Below are positions 36,363 through 46,160 of a stretch of DNA of 64,000 nt, piece after piece. The stretch comes from Paracoccaceae bacterium (lineage in GTDB: Bacteria > Pseudomonadota > Alphaproteobacteria > Rhodobacterales > Rhodobacteraceae): the NCBI GenBank assembly GCA_024742405.1, contig JANSYP010000004.1, forward strand, positions 124,001 through 188,000, given 5' to 3'. Both the position numbers and the translations under genes were made by a program. Every line of letters starts with the position of its first letter. The stretch's first letter is position 1. The notes beneath the pieces are model-generated. The model did not search any database. It saw nothing but the letters and a program-made list of their open reading frames with translations, and was not told where the DNA came from.

Positions 36363-37310
36363 TTACTCCGACAGCGTGAAGGGTGCCGTGTACTTGTCGA
36401 TATTGTCCGGCGTGATCAGGAGGCAGTCGAAGAGCTGCTTTTCCTGGTCGACCATCGGCGTGCCGTTCTTGATGTAGTGATCGGCCTGGATGACGGCCTC
36501 GCGCGAGAAGACGGCGACCGGCTGGAGCACGGTGTAGGCCATCTCGCCATTGCGGACCGCTTCGACCGCGTCGGGCGAGCCGTCGAATCCGCCGACGATC
36601 ACCCCGTCGAGGCGTCCGGCTTCCTTGAGCGCCGCGATCGCGCCCAGCGCCATTTCGTCGTTCCCCGAGATGACGGCGTCGATCTCAGGATTGGCCTGCA
36701 TGATCGACTGCATCTTGTTGTAGCCCTGCGTCCGGTCCCAGTTGGCCACTTCTTCCGCGACCTTCACGAGGCCGGGATACTGGCCGAGAACCGTCTGATA
36801 GCCGTTCGACCGAGTAGCGGCGTTGTTGTCTGCCGGGTTGCCGAAGAACTCGACATACTTGGCCTCATCCCCCACCAGCGACTGCCACTGGACGGCACCG
36901 ATCGCTGCGCCCTGGGCGTTGTTCGACACCAGCTGTGCGATGGCGATTCCGCTTTCGTTGATCTCGGCATTCACGAGGAAGACCGGGATGCCGGCCTCGG
37001 TCGCCTTACGGACCACGCCGACAGAGCCGTCTGCATTGGCGGGATCGAGGATGATCGCCTTTGCGCCGTTGGTGATCGCCGCGTCGATCAGGTTCGATTC
37101 AACGTTGGTGTCGCCCTTGTGGGCCGCGACGGTCGCCTCGTATCCCAACTCCTCGGCGGTCGCCTTGGCAACCTCGCCTTCGGTGAACCAGTAGGGGTTG
37201 GCCGGGTCGGTGACGATGATCGAGATGAGGCCCTCGGCCGAAACCGCGCCGGCCATCAGCGGTAGCGATGCGGCGGCGGCCAACAGCGTCCGTTTGGTGA
37301 ATTTGATCAT
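36363..37310 (-). CDS. Sugar/polyol ABC transporter substrate-binding protein (erythritol-type)
   Basis: A 315-residue ribose-type periplasmic binding protein (signal RTLLAAAASLPLMAGAVSA; mature LISIIVTDPANPYWFTEGEVA; AAITNGAKAIILDPANADG). It is the last gene of a leftward ABC operon divergent from eryABCD, so erythritol or a related polyol is the probable ligand (EryG in rhizobial nomenclature). GGGAGACAGACTTC precedes the start. The 99-base gap before it could allow separate higher expression, usual for binding proteins. Confidence 0.85.
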   Translation of the reverse strand: MIKFTKRTLLAAAASLPLMAGAVSAEGLISIIVTDPANPYWFTEGEVAKATAEELGYEATVAAHKGDTNVESNLIDAAITNGAKAIILDPANADGSVGVVRKATEAGIPVFLVNAEINESGIAIAQLVSNNAQGAAIGAVQWQSLVGDEAKYVEFFGNPADNNAATRSNGYQTVLGQYPGLVKVAEEVANWDRTQGYNKMQSIMQANPEIDAVISGNDEMALGAIAALKEAGRLDGVIVGGFDGSPDAVEAVRNGEMAYTVLQPVAVFSREAVIQADHYIKNGTPMVDQEKQLFDCLLITPDNIDKYTAPFTLSE

Positions 37311-37409
37311 GAAGTCTGTCTCCCTTGGGTTAGTTTTTTTGCCGTTTCCGGCTGTTTTCGCGTCGCGGGCTCTTCGTCCCGGACAGCCGCGAATCTGGAT
37401 GGGGTTGCG

Positions 37410-38459
37410 TCAGCCGGGCCGACCCTTGCCTCCGTATTGGATGGAGTTGAGCATCACGGCGAGCACGATGACTGCGCCGGTAAAGACGGTCTGCCAATAG
37501 GACGACACGCCGATAATCACGAGCCCCGCGCCGAGGAACACGATCACGAACGCGCCCAGCAGCGTGCCGCCAACCGTGCCCCGCCCCCCCATCAGGGACG
37601 CACCGCCCACGACCACTGCAGCGATGGCGGTCAGCTCATAGGTGGTGCCCGCCGTGGGGCCCGCCGAGGTCAGTTGCGAACTCAGCACGATACCCGCCAC
37701 CGCGGCGCACATGCCCGACAGTACATAGACCCAGATATAGACGGAGCGGACCGGCACGCCCGACAGCTCCGCTGCCTTGGGATTGCCGCCCGTGGAATAG
37801 AGCCAGCGGCCAAAGGGCGTTCGGGTCAGCAGCAGATAAGTGGCGACGGCAATCGCGGCGAGCACGAAGATGCTGAAGGGCACGCCCCAGAGCCGGTTGA
37901 AGCCGAGCCACTCGAACCCGGTATTGCCCAGCTCCGGTCGACCGGCGAGGTTGTTGAAGGTCAGCCCATTGGTCATCAGCAGCGCCACGCCCCGCGCGAC
38001 ATACAGCGTGCCGAGCGTTGCCACAAAGGCCGGCACCTTGAGCCAGGCCACGAGGATACCGTTGACCAGCCCCACGAAGGCGCCCACCGCGAGGGTACAG
38101 ATCACGACCGCCCAGACTGGCAGATAGAGGATGACCCCCAGGCTGGTCAGCTCGACCCCCTGCATCAGGAACCCGGCGAACACCCCGGCCAGCGCGAGGG
38201 TGGAGCCTACCGACAGATCGATCCCGCCCGACAGGATCACCAGCAGCATGCCGATGGCCAAAAGCCCGAAGATCGCCACCTGCGAACTCATGATCAGGAA
38301 GTTCGAGAGGCTGAAATAGTTGGGCGACAGGACGGAAAAGACCGCGATGATCGCGATCAGCGCAAAGAACGCGCGCCCCTCCAGGATCAGGTGGACGAGA
38401 TTGACGCCACCGGACTTGCCGGGCTTCGCCCCGCTGGAGCCGGACGTGCTATCCGTCAT
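37410..38459 (-). CDS. Ribose-type ABC transporter permease
   Basis: A 349-residue inner-membrane permease of the RbsC type with about eight to ten helices. The motif AIAAVVVGGASLMGGRGTVGGTLLGA near the C terminus is the family's ATPase-coupling loop region. I prefer ATG 38459 (GGGAGATC upstream); ATG 38486 overlaps the ATPase gene and would add nine residues. It works with the adjacent ATPase and binding protein in probable erythritol uptake (EryF position). Confidence 0.88.
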   Translation of the reverse strand: MTDSTSGSSGAKPGKSGGVNLVHLILEGRAFFALIAIIAVFSVLSPNYFSLSNFLIMSSQVAIFGLLAIGMLLVILSGGIDLSVGSTLALAGVFAGFLMQGVELTSLGVILYLPVWAVVICTLAVGAFVGLVNGILVAWLKVPAFVATLGTLYVARGVALLMTNGLTFNNLAGRPELGNTGFEWLGFNRLWGVPFSIFVLAAIAVATYLLLTRTPFGRWLYSTGGNPKAAELSGVPVRSVYIWVYVLSGMCAAVAGIVLSSQLTSAGPTAGTTYELTAIAAVVVGGASLMGGRGTVGGTLLGAFVIVFLGAGLVIIGVSSYWQTVFTGAVIVLAVMLNSIQYGGKGRPG

Positions 38460-38482
38460 GTTGGGATCTCCCTGCATCTCTG

Positions 38483-40036
38483 TCATGCCACGAGGCTTTC
38501 GCCCGACGCGGCCATGATCTGTTCCTTGGTGACGTCATGGGTGAATTCGGCCGCGATCGTGCCGCGGCGCATGACGATGACGCGGTGGGCGATGGCGAGG
38601 CATTCGCCTACCTCGGAGGTCGAGTATATGACCGCCATGCCATCCTTCGCGTGATCGGCGAGAATGCGGAACACTTCCGACTTGGCGCCGATGTCGATCC
38701 CGCGGCTGGGCTCGTCGAGCAGCACGACCGAGGGTTTCGTTGCCAGCATCTTGCCGATCACGACCTTTTGCTGATTGCCGCCAGACAACGACCCGATGGG
38801 GGCGCTCGCGCCGTCGGTCTTGACCGTGACCTCGCGGATCGCCTGATCGACGATCACGTCCTCTTCCCGGCGGTTGGTGAAGAGCCCCCTGGTGAACTGT
38901 CCGATGGAGGCCAGTGACAGGTTCCGCCCGACGCTCATCGTCTGCACCAGCCCGTCGCGTTGCCGGTCCTCCGGGACGAGCACGAGGCCGGCACCGATCT
39001 GTCCGGCGATGGTCGGGTTGGAGACTTCCTTGCCGTGCAAAAGGATCTGGCCTTCGCTCGCGGGCAGCCGGCCGGCGACGCATTCCATCATCTCGGTCCG
39101 GCCCGCGCCCATGAGCCCGTAGATGCACACGACCTCGCCCGAGCGCACGGTCAGGTCGAGACGGTTCACCGCATAGCCCGATCCCGAGGCGGCCGGAACG
39201 CACAGGCCCTTCAGTTCCAAGGCGGGCGGGCCCATTTCATGGCCCTCGGGCGGGGTGCCGAGGTCGAAATTCTCGCCGACCATGTTTCGCACGATCCACT
39301 CCAGATCGATCTCGTCGCGTGGGGCGTAGGCGGTCATGATCCCGTCACGCAGCACGACGGCGTGGTCCGTGATCGTCAGTGCCTCTTCCAGATGGTGTGA
39401 AATATAGACGATGGAGACGCCCTTCGCCTTGAGATCGCGAATGACGCCAAACAGTACCTCCACCTCGGACGCCGACAGCGCCGAGGTCGGCTCGTCCATG
39501 ATCAGGATCCGCGAGTTCACCGACAGGGCGCGGGCGATTTCCACGATCTGCTGCTGTCCGAGCCGCAGGTTTTCGACCAGGGTCAGTGGGTCGATATCCT
39601 CTTCCAGCTCGCGCATCAGGGCGCGGGTTTCGCGTTCCTCGGCGGCATAGTCGATGCCGGTCCGGCCCATGATCTCGCGGCCCATGAAGATGTTGTCGCG
39701 CACATTCATGTTCGGCGCGAGGCTGAGCTCTTGATGGATGATCGAGATGCCGCGGTCGCGCGCCTCTACGGTGGAGCGGATCTGAACCGGCTCACCGTCC
39801 AGGATCAGTTCGCCGCTTGTGGGCAGCTGCACGCCCGACAGGATCTTCATCAGGGTCGATTTTCCGGCACCGTTCTCGCCGAAAAGCGTCGTTACCTGGC
39901 CCCGGTGCACGTCGAAATTGACCCCTTTCAGGGCATGGACTGCTCCGAACGACTTGGCGACGTTACGGGCCGCGAGCACAACCTCCGCAGTGTCGGGGCG
40001 GCCTTCGGGGGACTCGTCGGTCCGGGGCGCCTTCAT
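38483..40036 (-). CDS. Ribose-type ABC transporter ATP-binding protein (two ATPase domains)
   Basis: A 517-residue protein with two fused nucleotide-binding domains. The first has Walker A GENGAGKST, signature LRLGQQQIVEIARAL and Walker B ILIMDEPTSAL; the second has a degenerate Walker A (IYGLMGAGRTEM) and LSGGNQQKVVIGKML with VVLLDEPSRGIDIG. This is the RbsA arrangement. It overlaps the DUF2291 gene upstream by four bases (EryE position). Confidence 0.9.
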   Translation of the reverse strand: MKAPRTDESPEGRPDTAEVVLAARNVAKSFGAVHALKGVNFDVHRGQVTTLFGENGAGKSTLMKILSGVQLPTSGELILDGEPVQIRSTVEARDRGISIIHQELSLAPNMNVRDNIFMGREIMGRTGIDYAAEERETRALMRELEEDIDPLTLVENLRLGQQQIVEIARALSVNSRILIMDEPTSALSASEVEVLFGVIRDLKAKGVSIVYISHHLEEALTITDHAVVLRDGIMTAYAPRDEIDLEWIVRNMVGENFDLGTPPEGHEMGPPALELKGLCVPAASGSGYAVNRLDLTVRSGEVVCIYGLMGAGRTEMMECVAGRLPASEGQILLHGKEVSNPTIAGQIGAGLVLVPEDRQRDGLVQTMSVGRNLSLASIGQFTRGLFTNRREEDVIVDQAIREVTVKTDGASAPIGSLSGGNQQKVVIGKMLATKPSVVLLDEPSRGIDIGAKSEVFRILADHAKDGMAVIYSTSEVGECLAIAHRVIVMRRGTIAAEFTHDVTKEQIMAASGESLVA

Positions 40037-40689
40037 TGCACGACCTCGACCGCAACCGGCGTCACCAGCCAGTTCTTCGGATTGATCAGGGTGAAGGCGC
40101 CGGTGACGCTGACCGTCTTGCCGGTCAGGCTGTCGCGATCCAGGTCCGACAGGGTCTCGGCGGCCATGGCGCGGTTGATGCCCGATCCGGCGTCCTGATA
40201 TTCGATCTGATTGGTGAACGCGTTGAACTCGATGTCGCCGGTGACGTCGCGCAGTTCGGTGCCATTGATCGCTGGCCCGGTCTGAATGCGGACCACGACA
40301 TCGTCGGGCATCCCGTCGACGGCCACGTTGAATACGCCTGAGTTTCCGTCGCCGACGGTGCCGGTCAGCGCTACGGTCATCACCGGAAAGGCGCCGGCCA
40401 TGGTGCCGTATGCGGCAACCGCTGCGGCCTTGTCGGCGGCCAACTCTGTAGCCAGAGTCGGCGCATCGGGCGCGCGGTCGGTCACGAATTCCCGAATACG
40501 GGGAAACTCGGTTGTCCCGAACCGATCGGGATCGAAGGCCTGCTGGCGAAAATCCTCGGTGGAGCCGATGCGCACCACAGTTGTGTCGAAGGCCATGGCG
40601 CCGACGAGCACCACCAGAGCACCCGCGAGGATCAGCTTGCGCCTGTTCGGTCTGGTTGCGCTACCAGGCATGCTGCCGGTGCCGGCCAT
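40033..40689 (-). CDS. DUF2291 periplasmic protein of the polyol transporter operon
   Basis: A 218-residue protein with an N-terminal membrane anchor (RRKLILAGALVVLVGAMAF) and a periplasmic domain (FDPDRFGTTEFPRIREFV, and VVVRIQTGPAINGTELRDVTG), matching DUF2291. These proteins accompany ribose-type polyol transporters, including erythritol clusters. ATG 40689 has GGGAGG at the right distance; the frame extends 58 codons further upstream without support. It heads the leftward operon. Confidence 0.8.
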   Translation of the reverse strand: MAGTGSMPGSATRPNRRKLILAGALVVLVGAMAFDTTVVRIGSTEDFRQQAFDPDRFGTTEFPRIREFVTDRAPDAPTLATELAADKAAAVAAYGTMAGAFPVMTVALTGTVGDGNSGVFNVAVDGMPDDVVVRIQTGPAINGTELRDVTGDIEFNAFTNQIEYQDAGSGINRAMAAETLSDLDRDSLTGKTVSVTGAFTLINPKNWLVTPVAVEVVQ

Positions 40690-41094
40690 GTCGTGTCGCC
40701 TCCCTGTCATGCCGTTTCCGCGTGGCGGTTGCGGCTGTATCCTCCCCGGCGCGTCCGGGTCTTCCGTCATGTCCGTCCGTCGACCGGCTGGCTTGCGCGA
40801 GACATTGCACGGTCTCCCCAGCCATCTTTCTGGGAGTCCACTCTCCCGCCGTTCGCTCAGCAAGTCGATATGCAGTCTGCGCTGCGTTCATTCGGACCTT
40901 AAGTGAAAAAAAATACGATGTCTGCAAAAAAAATCACACCAGGAATATTTCTGTGCTACATCAGACCGTGCCGAGGGTGCTGGACGGCATGACGCCCGTG
41001 GTGCCTCGGCGCTGCACGCGCGGCACGAGACGAGAGATGCACAAGGGGGGCAGGGTGCCGGAACGGGTCATCAGAACTGCGATCGGAGGCGCTG
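40690..41094. promoter_or_regulatory. Divergent promoter region between transporter and eryABCD
   Basis: This 405-base gap has an AT-rich patch at about 40900-40965 in otherwise GC-rich DNA. The patch contains AAAATCACA at 40930-40938, also present twice in the deoR upstream region. No gene is apparent. The expected regulators are EryD and the DeoR-type protein; binding is inferred. Confidence 0.55.
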
Positions 41095-42660
41095 ATGGGC
41101 ACTCCGTCTGACCTGATCATCGGGGTAGATGCGGGAACGTCCGTCATCAAGGCTGTGGCGTTCGACCTCTCCGGTCGGCAACTGGCCACGGCGTCGGTGC
41201 GCAATGCCTACGATACCGGCGCGGACGGCTCTGCAACCCAGTCCCTGCCGCGGACATGGGCCGATTGCGCAGCGGCGCTACGCGGGCTTTCCGACAAGAT
41301 CGAGAACCTCGCCGCACGCGTGGCGGCAGTTGCCCTGACCGGGCAGGGTGACGGCACCTGGCTCGTCGGAGCAGGAAATGAAGCCGTAACGGATGCGTGG
41401 CTCTGGCTCGATGCCCGCGCCGCGCCGACGGTGACCCGGCTGACCGCCGGTGCCGGCGAGCGGGCGCGCTTCGAGGCGACGGGAACCGGGCTGAACACCT
41501 GTCAGCAGGGCAGCCAGATGGCCCATATGCAGGCCGAGTGTCCCGAGTTGCTCGACCGGGCCGAGGTCGCATTGCATTGTAAGGATTGGCTCTTTCTCAA
41601 CCTGACGGGAGTGCGGGCAACCGACCCGTCGGAGGCGAGTTTCACCTTCGGGGATTTCCGGAACCGTGCCTACAGCGACACCGTGCTGTCGGCGCTGGGG
41701 CTGGACGGCCGCCGTCAGCTTTTGCCGGAGATCATCGACGGCTCCCAGCAGACCCGGCCCCTCACCACCGAGGCCGCTGCTGCAACCGGGCTGCGCGCCG
41801 GTACGCCGGTTTCCCTGGGCTATGTCGACATGGTGATGACCGCGCTCGGGGCCGGGGTGCATACCGGCGACACCGGCGCCGCCTGCTCCACCATCGGCTC
41901 GACGGGCGTGCATATGCGCGCAGTAGCCTCGGACAAGGTGCATCTGAATGCCGAAGGCACCGGCTATGTCATCTGCCTGCCGGTGCCGGGTCTCGTCACA
42001 CAGGTGCAGACCAACATGGCGGCGACCCTGAACCTCGACTGGATACTCACGCTGGCCGGGGATCTGGTCGGCTCGTTCGGCGCAGCTCCCACCCATGCCG
42101 AGCTGGTGGCACGGGTCGATGGCTGGCTGGCGGACACTACCCCCGGCGCGTTGATCTATCACCCCTATATCTCCGACGCCGGCGAACGCGGGCCCTTCGT
42201 CGATGCGAACGCGCGGGCGAGCGTCATCGGCCTCAGTGCCGCGCACCGGTTCCCGGATCTGGTCCGCTCCGTCGTCGATGGCCTCGGTATGGCGGCGCGG
42301 GATTGCTACGCCAGCATGGGCGCGATGCCCGGCGAACTGCGCCTGACCGGCGGCGCGGCCCGGTCGGCGGCACTGCGAAAGGTGCTGGCGGCTGCGCTCG
42401 ACACACCCGTGCGTGTCTCCTCGCGCGACGAGGCAGGCGCCGCGGGTTGCGCCATGATGGCGGCGGTCGCCATCGGCGCATACCCGGACATGGATGCCTG
42501 TATTGCCGAGTGGACGACACCCCTGCTGGAGCCCGCCGAATCGCCGGATCCCGCGCTTGTCCCGGTCTACGACCGTCATTTCACCTCTTACCGAAGTTCG
42601 CGCGCAGCCCTGGTGCCCGTCTGGGACGGTCTGCGCGCCGCACAGGGAGCGACGACATGA
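41095..42660 (+). CDS. eryA: Erythritol kinase, FGGY family
   Basis: A 521-residue FGGY carbohydrate kinase (N-terminal GVDAGTSVIKAVAFDLSGRQ; GQGDGTWLVG; ADP-binding LTGGAARSAALRKVLA). Position before eryB, eryC and eryD on one transcript identifies it as erythritol kinase, producing erythritol phosphate. The length matches EryA of Brucella and rhizobia. It overlaps eryB by four bases. Confidence 0.85.
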   Translation: MGTPSDLIIGVDAGTSVIKAVAFDLSGRQLATASVRNAYDTGADGSATQSLPRTWADCAAALRGLSDKIENLAARVAAVALTGQGDGTWLVGAGNEAVTDAWLWLDARAAPTVTRLTAGAGERARFEATGTGLNTCQQGSQMAHMQAECPELLDRAEVALHCKDWLFLNLTGVRATDPSEASFTFGDFRNRAYSDTVLSALGLDGRRQLLPEIIDGSQQTRPLTTEAAAATGLRAGTPVSLGYVDMVMTALGAGVHTGDTGAACSTIGSTGVHMRAVASDKVHLNAEGTGYVICLPVPGLVTQVQTNMAATLNLDWILTLAGDLVGSFGAAPTHAELVARVDGWLADTTPGALIYHPYISDAGERGPFVDANARASVIGLSAAHRFPDLVRSVVDGLGMAARDCYASMGAMPGELRLTGGAARSAALRKVLAAALDTPVRVSSRDEAGAAGCAMMAAVAIGAYPDMDACIAEWTTPLLEPAESPDPALVPVYDRHFTSYRSSRAALVPVWDGLRAAQGATT

Positions 42661-44168
42661 CAGACATTCCCACTGTCGATCTGTTTGTCATCGGCGGCGG
42701 CATCAATGGTGCCGGGATCGCCCGGGATGCCGCCGGCAGGGGGCTGAGCGTGGTGCTGTGCGAAAAGGACGATCTGGCCGAGGGCACGTCCTCGCGCTCC
42801 GGCAAACTCGTTCATGGCGGGCTGCGTTACCTTGAATACTACGAGTTTCGGCTTGTCCGCGAGGCCCTGATCGAACGGGAGGTGCTGATGCGCAACGCGC
42901 CGCACATCATCTGGCCCATGCGCTTCGTGCTGCCCCATTCGCCCCAGGACCGGCCCGCATGGCTCGTCCGGCTGGGCCTCTTTCTTTACGACCATCTCGG
43001 CGGGCGCCGGAAGCTGCCGGGGACCCGGACGCTCGACCTGCTGCGCGACCCCGAAGGCGCGCCGATCAAGGACAGCTACACGAAGGGATTCGAGTATTCC
43101 GACTGCTGGGTCGACGACGCGCGGTTGGTGGTGCTGAACGCGGTCGACGCGGCGGAGCGCGGCGCAGTCGTCCTGACCCGGTCGCCGTGCACCTCGGCCC
43201 GGCGCGAAAATGGCGCGTGGCGGGTGAGCACGACCAATAGCCTCACCGGCGAGAAAACGGAGTTCGCGGCCAGGGCGCTGGTAAACGCTGCTGGTCCCTG
43301 GGTGACCGATATCGTGACGCGGGTCGCGGGCTCCAACTCCACGCGCAACGTCCGGCTGGTCAAGGGCAGCCACATCATCGTGCCGAAGTTCTGGAAGGGC
43401 GAACAGGCCTACCTTGTACAGAACCACGACAAGCGCGTGATCTTCATCAACCCATACGAGCGCGACAAGGCCCTGATCGGCACCACCGACATCGCCTATG
43501 AGGGCCGTGCCGAAGAGGTGACGGCGGATGCAGCCGAGGTCCAGTACCTGATCGACGCGGTGAACCGCTACTTCAAGGAAGAGCTGACGCTGGCCGACGT
43601 GGAAACCACCTTCTCCGGCGTCCGCCCGCTCTTTGATGACGGCAAGGGCAACCCCTCTGCCGTAACGCGCGACTATGTCTTCGATCTCGATGAGACGGCG
43701 GGCGCGCCCTTGCTGAATATCTTCGGCGGCAAGATCACCACCTTCCGCGAGTTGGCCGAACACGGCATGCACGAGATTGCGCGGTTCTTTCCTAAGATGG
43801 GCAGGGACTGGACCGAAAGCGCGCCCTTGCCCGGCGGCGATATGGCAGGCGCGGACTATGAGAGCTTCCGCAACCGGATCAAGAAGGACTACCCCTGGAT
43901 GCCGCGCAATCTCCGGCGGCATTATGGGCGTCTGTACGGAACCCGCATCGACATCATCGCGGGTTCAGCGGACGGGATCGAGGGGCTGGGACGGCATTTC
44001 GGCGGCGATCTTTATGAGGCCGAAGTCACCTACCTGATGAAATACGAATGGGCGCAGACCGCCGAGGACATCCTGTGGCGCCGGACGAAGCATCGCCTGC
44101 ATCTCAGCGAGACGGAGCAGGCGAGTTTTGCGGCCTGGTTCGAAGACGTCCATGCCGTGGCCGCCTGA
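42657..44168 (+). CDS. eryB: FAD-dependent erythritol-phosphate dehydrogenase
   Basis: A 503-residue GlpD-like flavoprotein. FAD binding is seen in LFVIGGGINGAGIARDAAGRG and EGTSSRSGKLVHGGLRYLEYYEF, with the substrate-side segment FGGKITTFRELAEHGM. In the ery pathway it oxidises erythritol phosphate to erythrulose phosphate and passes electrons to quinone. The longer open frame beginning at 41586 is a shadow; ATG 42657 overlaps the eryA stop. EryC starts one base after its stop. Confidence 0.87.
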   Translation: MTDIPTVDLFVIGGGINGAGIARDAAGRGLSVVLCEKDDLAEGTSSRSGKLVHGGLRYLEYYEFRLVREALIEREVLMRNAPHIIWPMRFVLPHSPQDRPAWLVRLGLFLYDHLGGRRKLPGTRTLDLLRDPEGAPIKDSYTKGFEYSDCWVDDARLVVLNAVDAAERGAVVLTRSPCTSARRENGAWRVSTTNSLTGEKTEFAARALVNAAGPWVTDIVTRVAGSNSTRNVRLVKGSHIIVPKFWKGEQAYLVQNHDKRVIFINPYERDKALIGTTDIAYEGRAEEVTADAAEVQYLIDAVNRYFKEELTLADVETTFSGVRPLFDDGKGNPSAVTRDYVFDLDETAGAPLLNIFGGKITTFRELAEHGMHEIARFFPKMGRDWTESAPLPGGDMAGADYESFRNRIKKDYPWMPRNLRRHYGRLYGTRIDIIAGSADGIEGLGRHFGGDLYEAEVTYLMKYEWAQTAEDILWRRTKHRLHLSETEQASFAAWFEDVHAVAA

Positions 44169-44169
44169 G

Positions 44170-45102
44170 ATGGGGCTGAGCCTGTCACTGAATACCAACC
44201 CGCTGGTGAACCGCTTTGCGGAACCGGATGATCTGATCGACACGATCGCGCGCGACATTCGGATCCGGGACATTCAGCTGACCCACGAGTTTATCAACCC
44301 GGGCTGGCCGGCGCCCGTCATCCGGCGCATGACCCGCGACATGGACCGCGCGCTCCAGCGCACCGGCGCGCGGGTGACCAGCGGCATGACCGGGCCTTAC
44401 GGTCGGCTCAACCATTTCGGGCATCCCGACCGGGAGGTGCGGCGCTACTATGTCGACTGGTTCAAGAGCTTCGCCAGCATTATCGGCGATCTCGGCGGCG
44501 TGTCCGTCGGCACGCAGTTCGCGATCTTCACGTTCAAGGACTTCGACGATCCGCGGCGCCGCGAGGAGTTGACCGGGATCGCCATCGACTGCTGGGCAGA
44601 GGTTGCCGACCATGCCAAGGCGGCAGGCCTCAGCTACGTCTTTTGGGAGCCGATGAGTGTGGGACGCGAGTTCGGCCACACCATCGACGCCTGCCTGGCG
44701 CTCCAGGACCGGCTGACCGGGGCTGGAATGGCGATCCCGATGTGGATGATGGCCGATATCGACCATGGCGATGTCATCTCGCCCGACCCGGCCGACACCG
44801 ATCCCTACGCCTGGGCCCGCGCCGTGCCGAAATTCAGCCCGATCATCCATATCAAGCAGTCCATGACGGACAAGTCTGGCCACCGGCCCTTCACCGCGGA
44901 ATTCAACGCCAAGGGCGCAATCCAGCCCGAGCCATTGCTTGCGGCCTTCGCCGAGGGCGGCGCGCTGGACAACGAGATCTGCCTGGAGTTGTCCTTCAAG
45001 GAACGCGAGCCGAACGACCGCGAGGTGGTGCCGCAAATTGCCGAAAGCGTCGCGTTCTGGGCGCCCCATATCGACAGCGGCGCTCAGGATTTGCGTATCT
45101 GA
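44170..45102 (+). CDS. eryC: Erythrulose-phosphate isomerase, TIM-barrel
   Basis: A 310-residue sugar phosphate isomerase/epimerase-type TIM barrel (SLNTNPLVNRFAEPDDLID; THEFINPGWPAPVI; metal and acid residues in YVFWEPMSVGREFGHT and MMADIDHGDV). EryC isomerises L-erythrulose 1-phosphate in Brucella. Placement immediately after eryB and before eryD makes the assignment firm. Confidence 0.87.
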   Translation: MGLSLSLNTNPLVNRFAEPDDLIDTIARDIRIRDIQLTHEFINPGWPAPVIRRMTRDMDRALQRTGARVTSGMTGPYGRLNHFGHPDREVRRYYVDWFKSFASIIGDLGGVSVGTQFAIFTFKDFDDPRRREELTGIAIDCWAEVADHAKAAGLSYVFWEPMSVGREFGHTIDACLALQDRLTGAGMAIPMWMMADIDHGDVISPDPADTDPYAWARAVPKFSPIIHIKQSMTDKSGHRPFTAEFNAKGAIQPEPLLAAFAEGGALDNEICLELSFKEREPNDREVVPQIAESVAFWAPHIDSGAQDLRI

Positions 45103-45193
45103 CGGGGCCCTGGCTGGTCCCGGCTGATCTTGCAGGACGCGCTGTAGGGCATGATTGAGCGGGCCGGTTCGAACGGCTCCTGGAGGGACTGAT

Positions 45194-46150
45194 ATGGCCA
45201 AGGATCGCAAGACCGGCGACGCGGAGCGGTCCCTCGCGATCCGTGCCGCGTGGCTCCACTATGTCGGCGGGTTGCGGCAGGCCGAGGTCGCAAAGAGGAT
45301 CGGTGTGCCCCTGGCCAAGGCCCACCGGCTGATCGCGCGCGCGGTGGTCGAGGGCGCCGTGAAGGTCAGTATCGAAGGCGAGACCATCGAGTGTATCGAG
45401 CTGGAACAGGCGCTCTCCGTGAGGTTCGGGCTGGAGACGTGCGAAGTTGCGCCGGACCTCGATGAAGAGGGTCTGCCGTTGCGTGCGCTCGGCGCCGCCG
45501 GAGCATCGCGGCTGCGGCGCTGGCTCGAAAGGGGCAAGGATACGACGATCGGGATCGGTCATGGCCGCACGCTGGCCGAGGCGGTGCGCTCGATGCCGCG
45601 GTTCAGCACCAAGGGGCTGCGCTTTGTCTCGCTGCTCGGGGGGCTCACCCGGAACTTTGCGGCCAACCCCCACGACGTGATGCACATGCTGGCCGAAAAG
45701 ACCGGGGCGCAGGCTTATGTCATGCCCGTGCCGTTCTTTGCCAACACGACCGAAGACCGAGAGGTGCTTTTGTCCCAACGCGGCGTGGCCGAGGTGTTTG
45801 AGCTGGCTGAAACCGCCCCCCTGAAAATCGTCGGCATCGGCACCGTGGAGGCCGAGACGCAGCTCGTGACCTCCGGCATGATTGAGCCCTCGGAGATCGA
45901 CGCGATCTCCCGGGCAGGCGGCGTGGGCGAATTGCTCGGCCATTTCTTCGACCGTGACGGCCACGCGCTGGAGACGCCGCTGACCTCGCGCACGTTGGCC
46001 GTATCGCTCGACGAGACCCGGAACGACCGTATCATCGCCCTGGCCGGCGGGCCCGACAAGGTCCAGGCGATCGGGGCGGTTCTGAAGAGCGGCCGTTTGC
46101 AGGGTCTGATCACCGATGAGCGCACTGCCAGAGCGCTGCTGGCCCCCTGA
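45194..46150 (+). CDS. eryD: SorC/DeoR-type erythritol regulator EryD
   Basis: A 318-residue SorC-family transcription factor with an N-terminal helix-turn-helix (AWLHYVGGLRQAEVAKRIGV, then LAKAHRLIARAVVEGAVKV) and a sugar-phosphate-binding C-terminal domain (IGIGHGRTLAEAV; AGGPDKVQAIGAVLKSGRLQGLITDE). EryD represses the ery operon in Brucella, relieved by erythritol. GGAGGG upstream supports ATG 45194. Confidence 0.85.
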   Translation: MAKDRKTGDAERSLAIRAAWLHYVGGLRQAEVAKRIGVPLAKAHRLIARAVVEGAVKVSIEGETIECIELEQALSVRFGLETCEVAPDLDEEGLPLRALGAAGASRLRRWLERGKDTTIGIGHGRTLAEAVRSMPRFSTKGLRFVSLLGGLTRNFAANPHDVMHMLAEKTGAQAYVMPVPFFANTTEDREVLLSQRGVAEVFELAETAPLKIVGIGTVEAETQLVTSGMIEPSEIDAISRAGGVGELLGHFFDRDGHALETPLTSRTLAVSLDETRNDRIIALAGGPDKVQAIGAVLKSGRLQGLITDERTARALLAP

Positions 46151-46160
46151 CCGCGCCGGG

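Noticed and set aside
37437-38654. Long frame antisense to the permease gene
   Set aside because: Composition is rich in His, Gln and Arg, as expected from the complement of a membrane-protein gene. No motif or ribosome binding site is present.
41586-42656. Upstream extension of the eryB frame
   Set aside because: It overlaps eryA in another frame and is Arg/Gly-rich. The eryB start at 42657 overlaps the eryA stop as usual.
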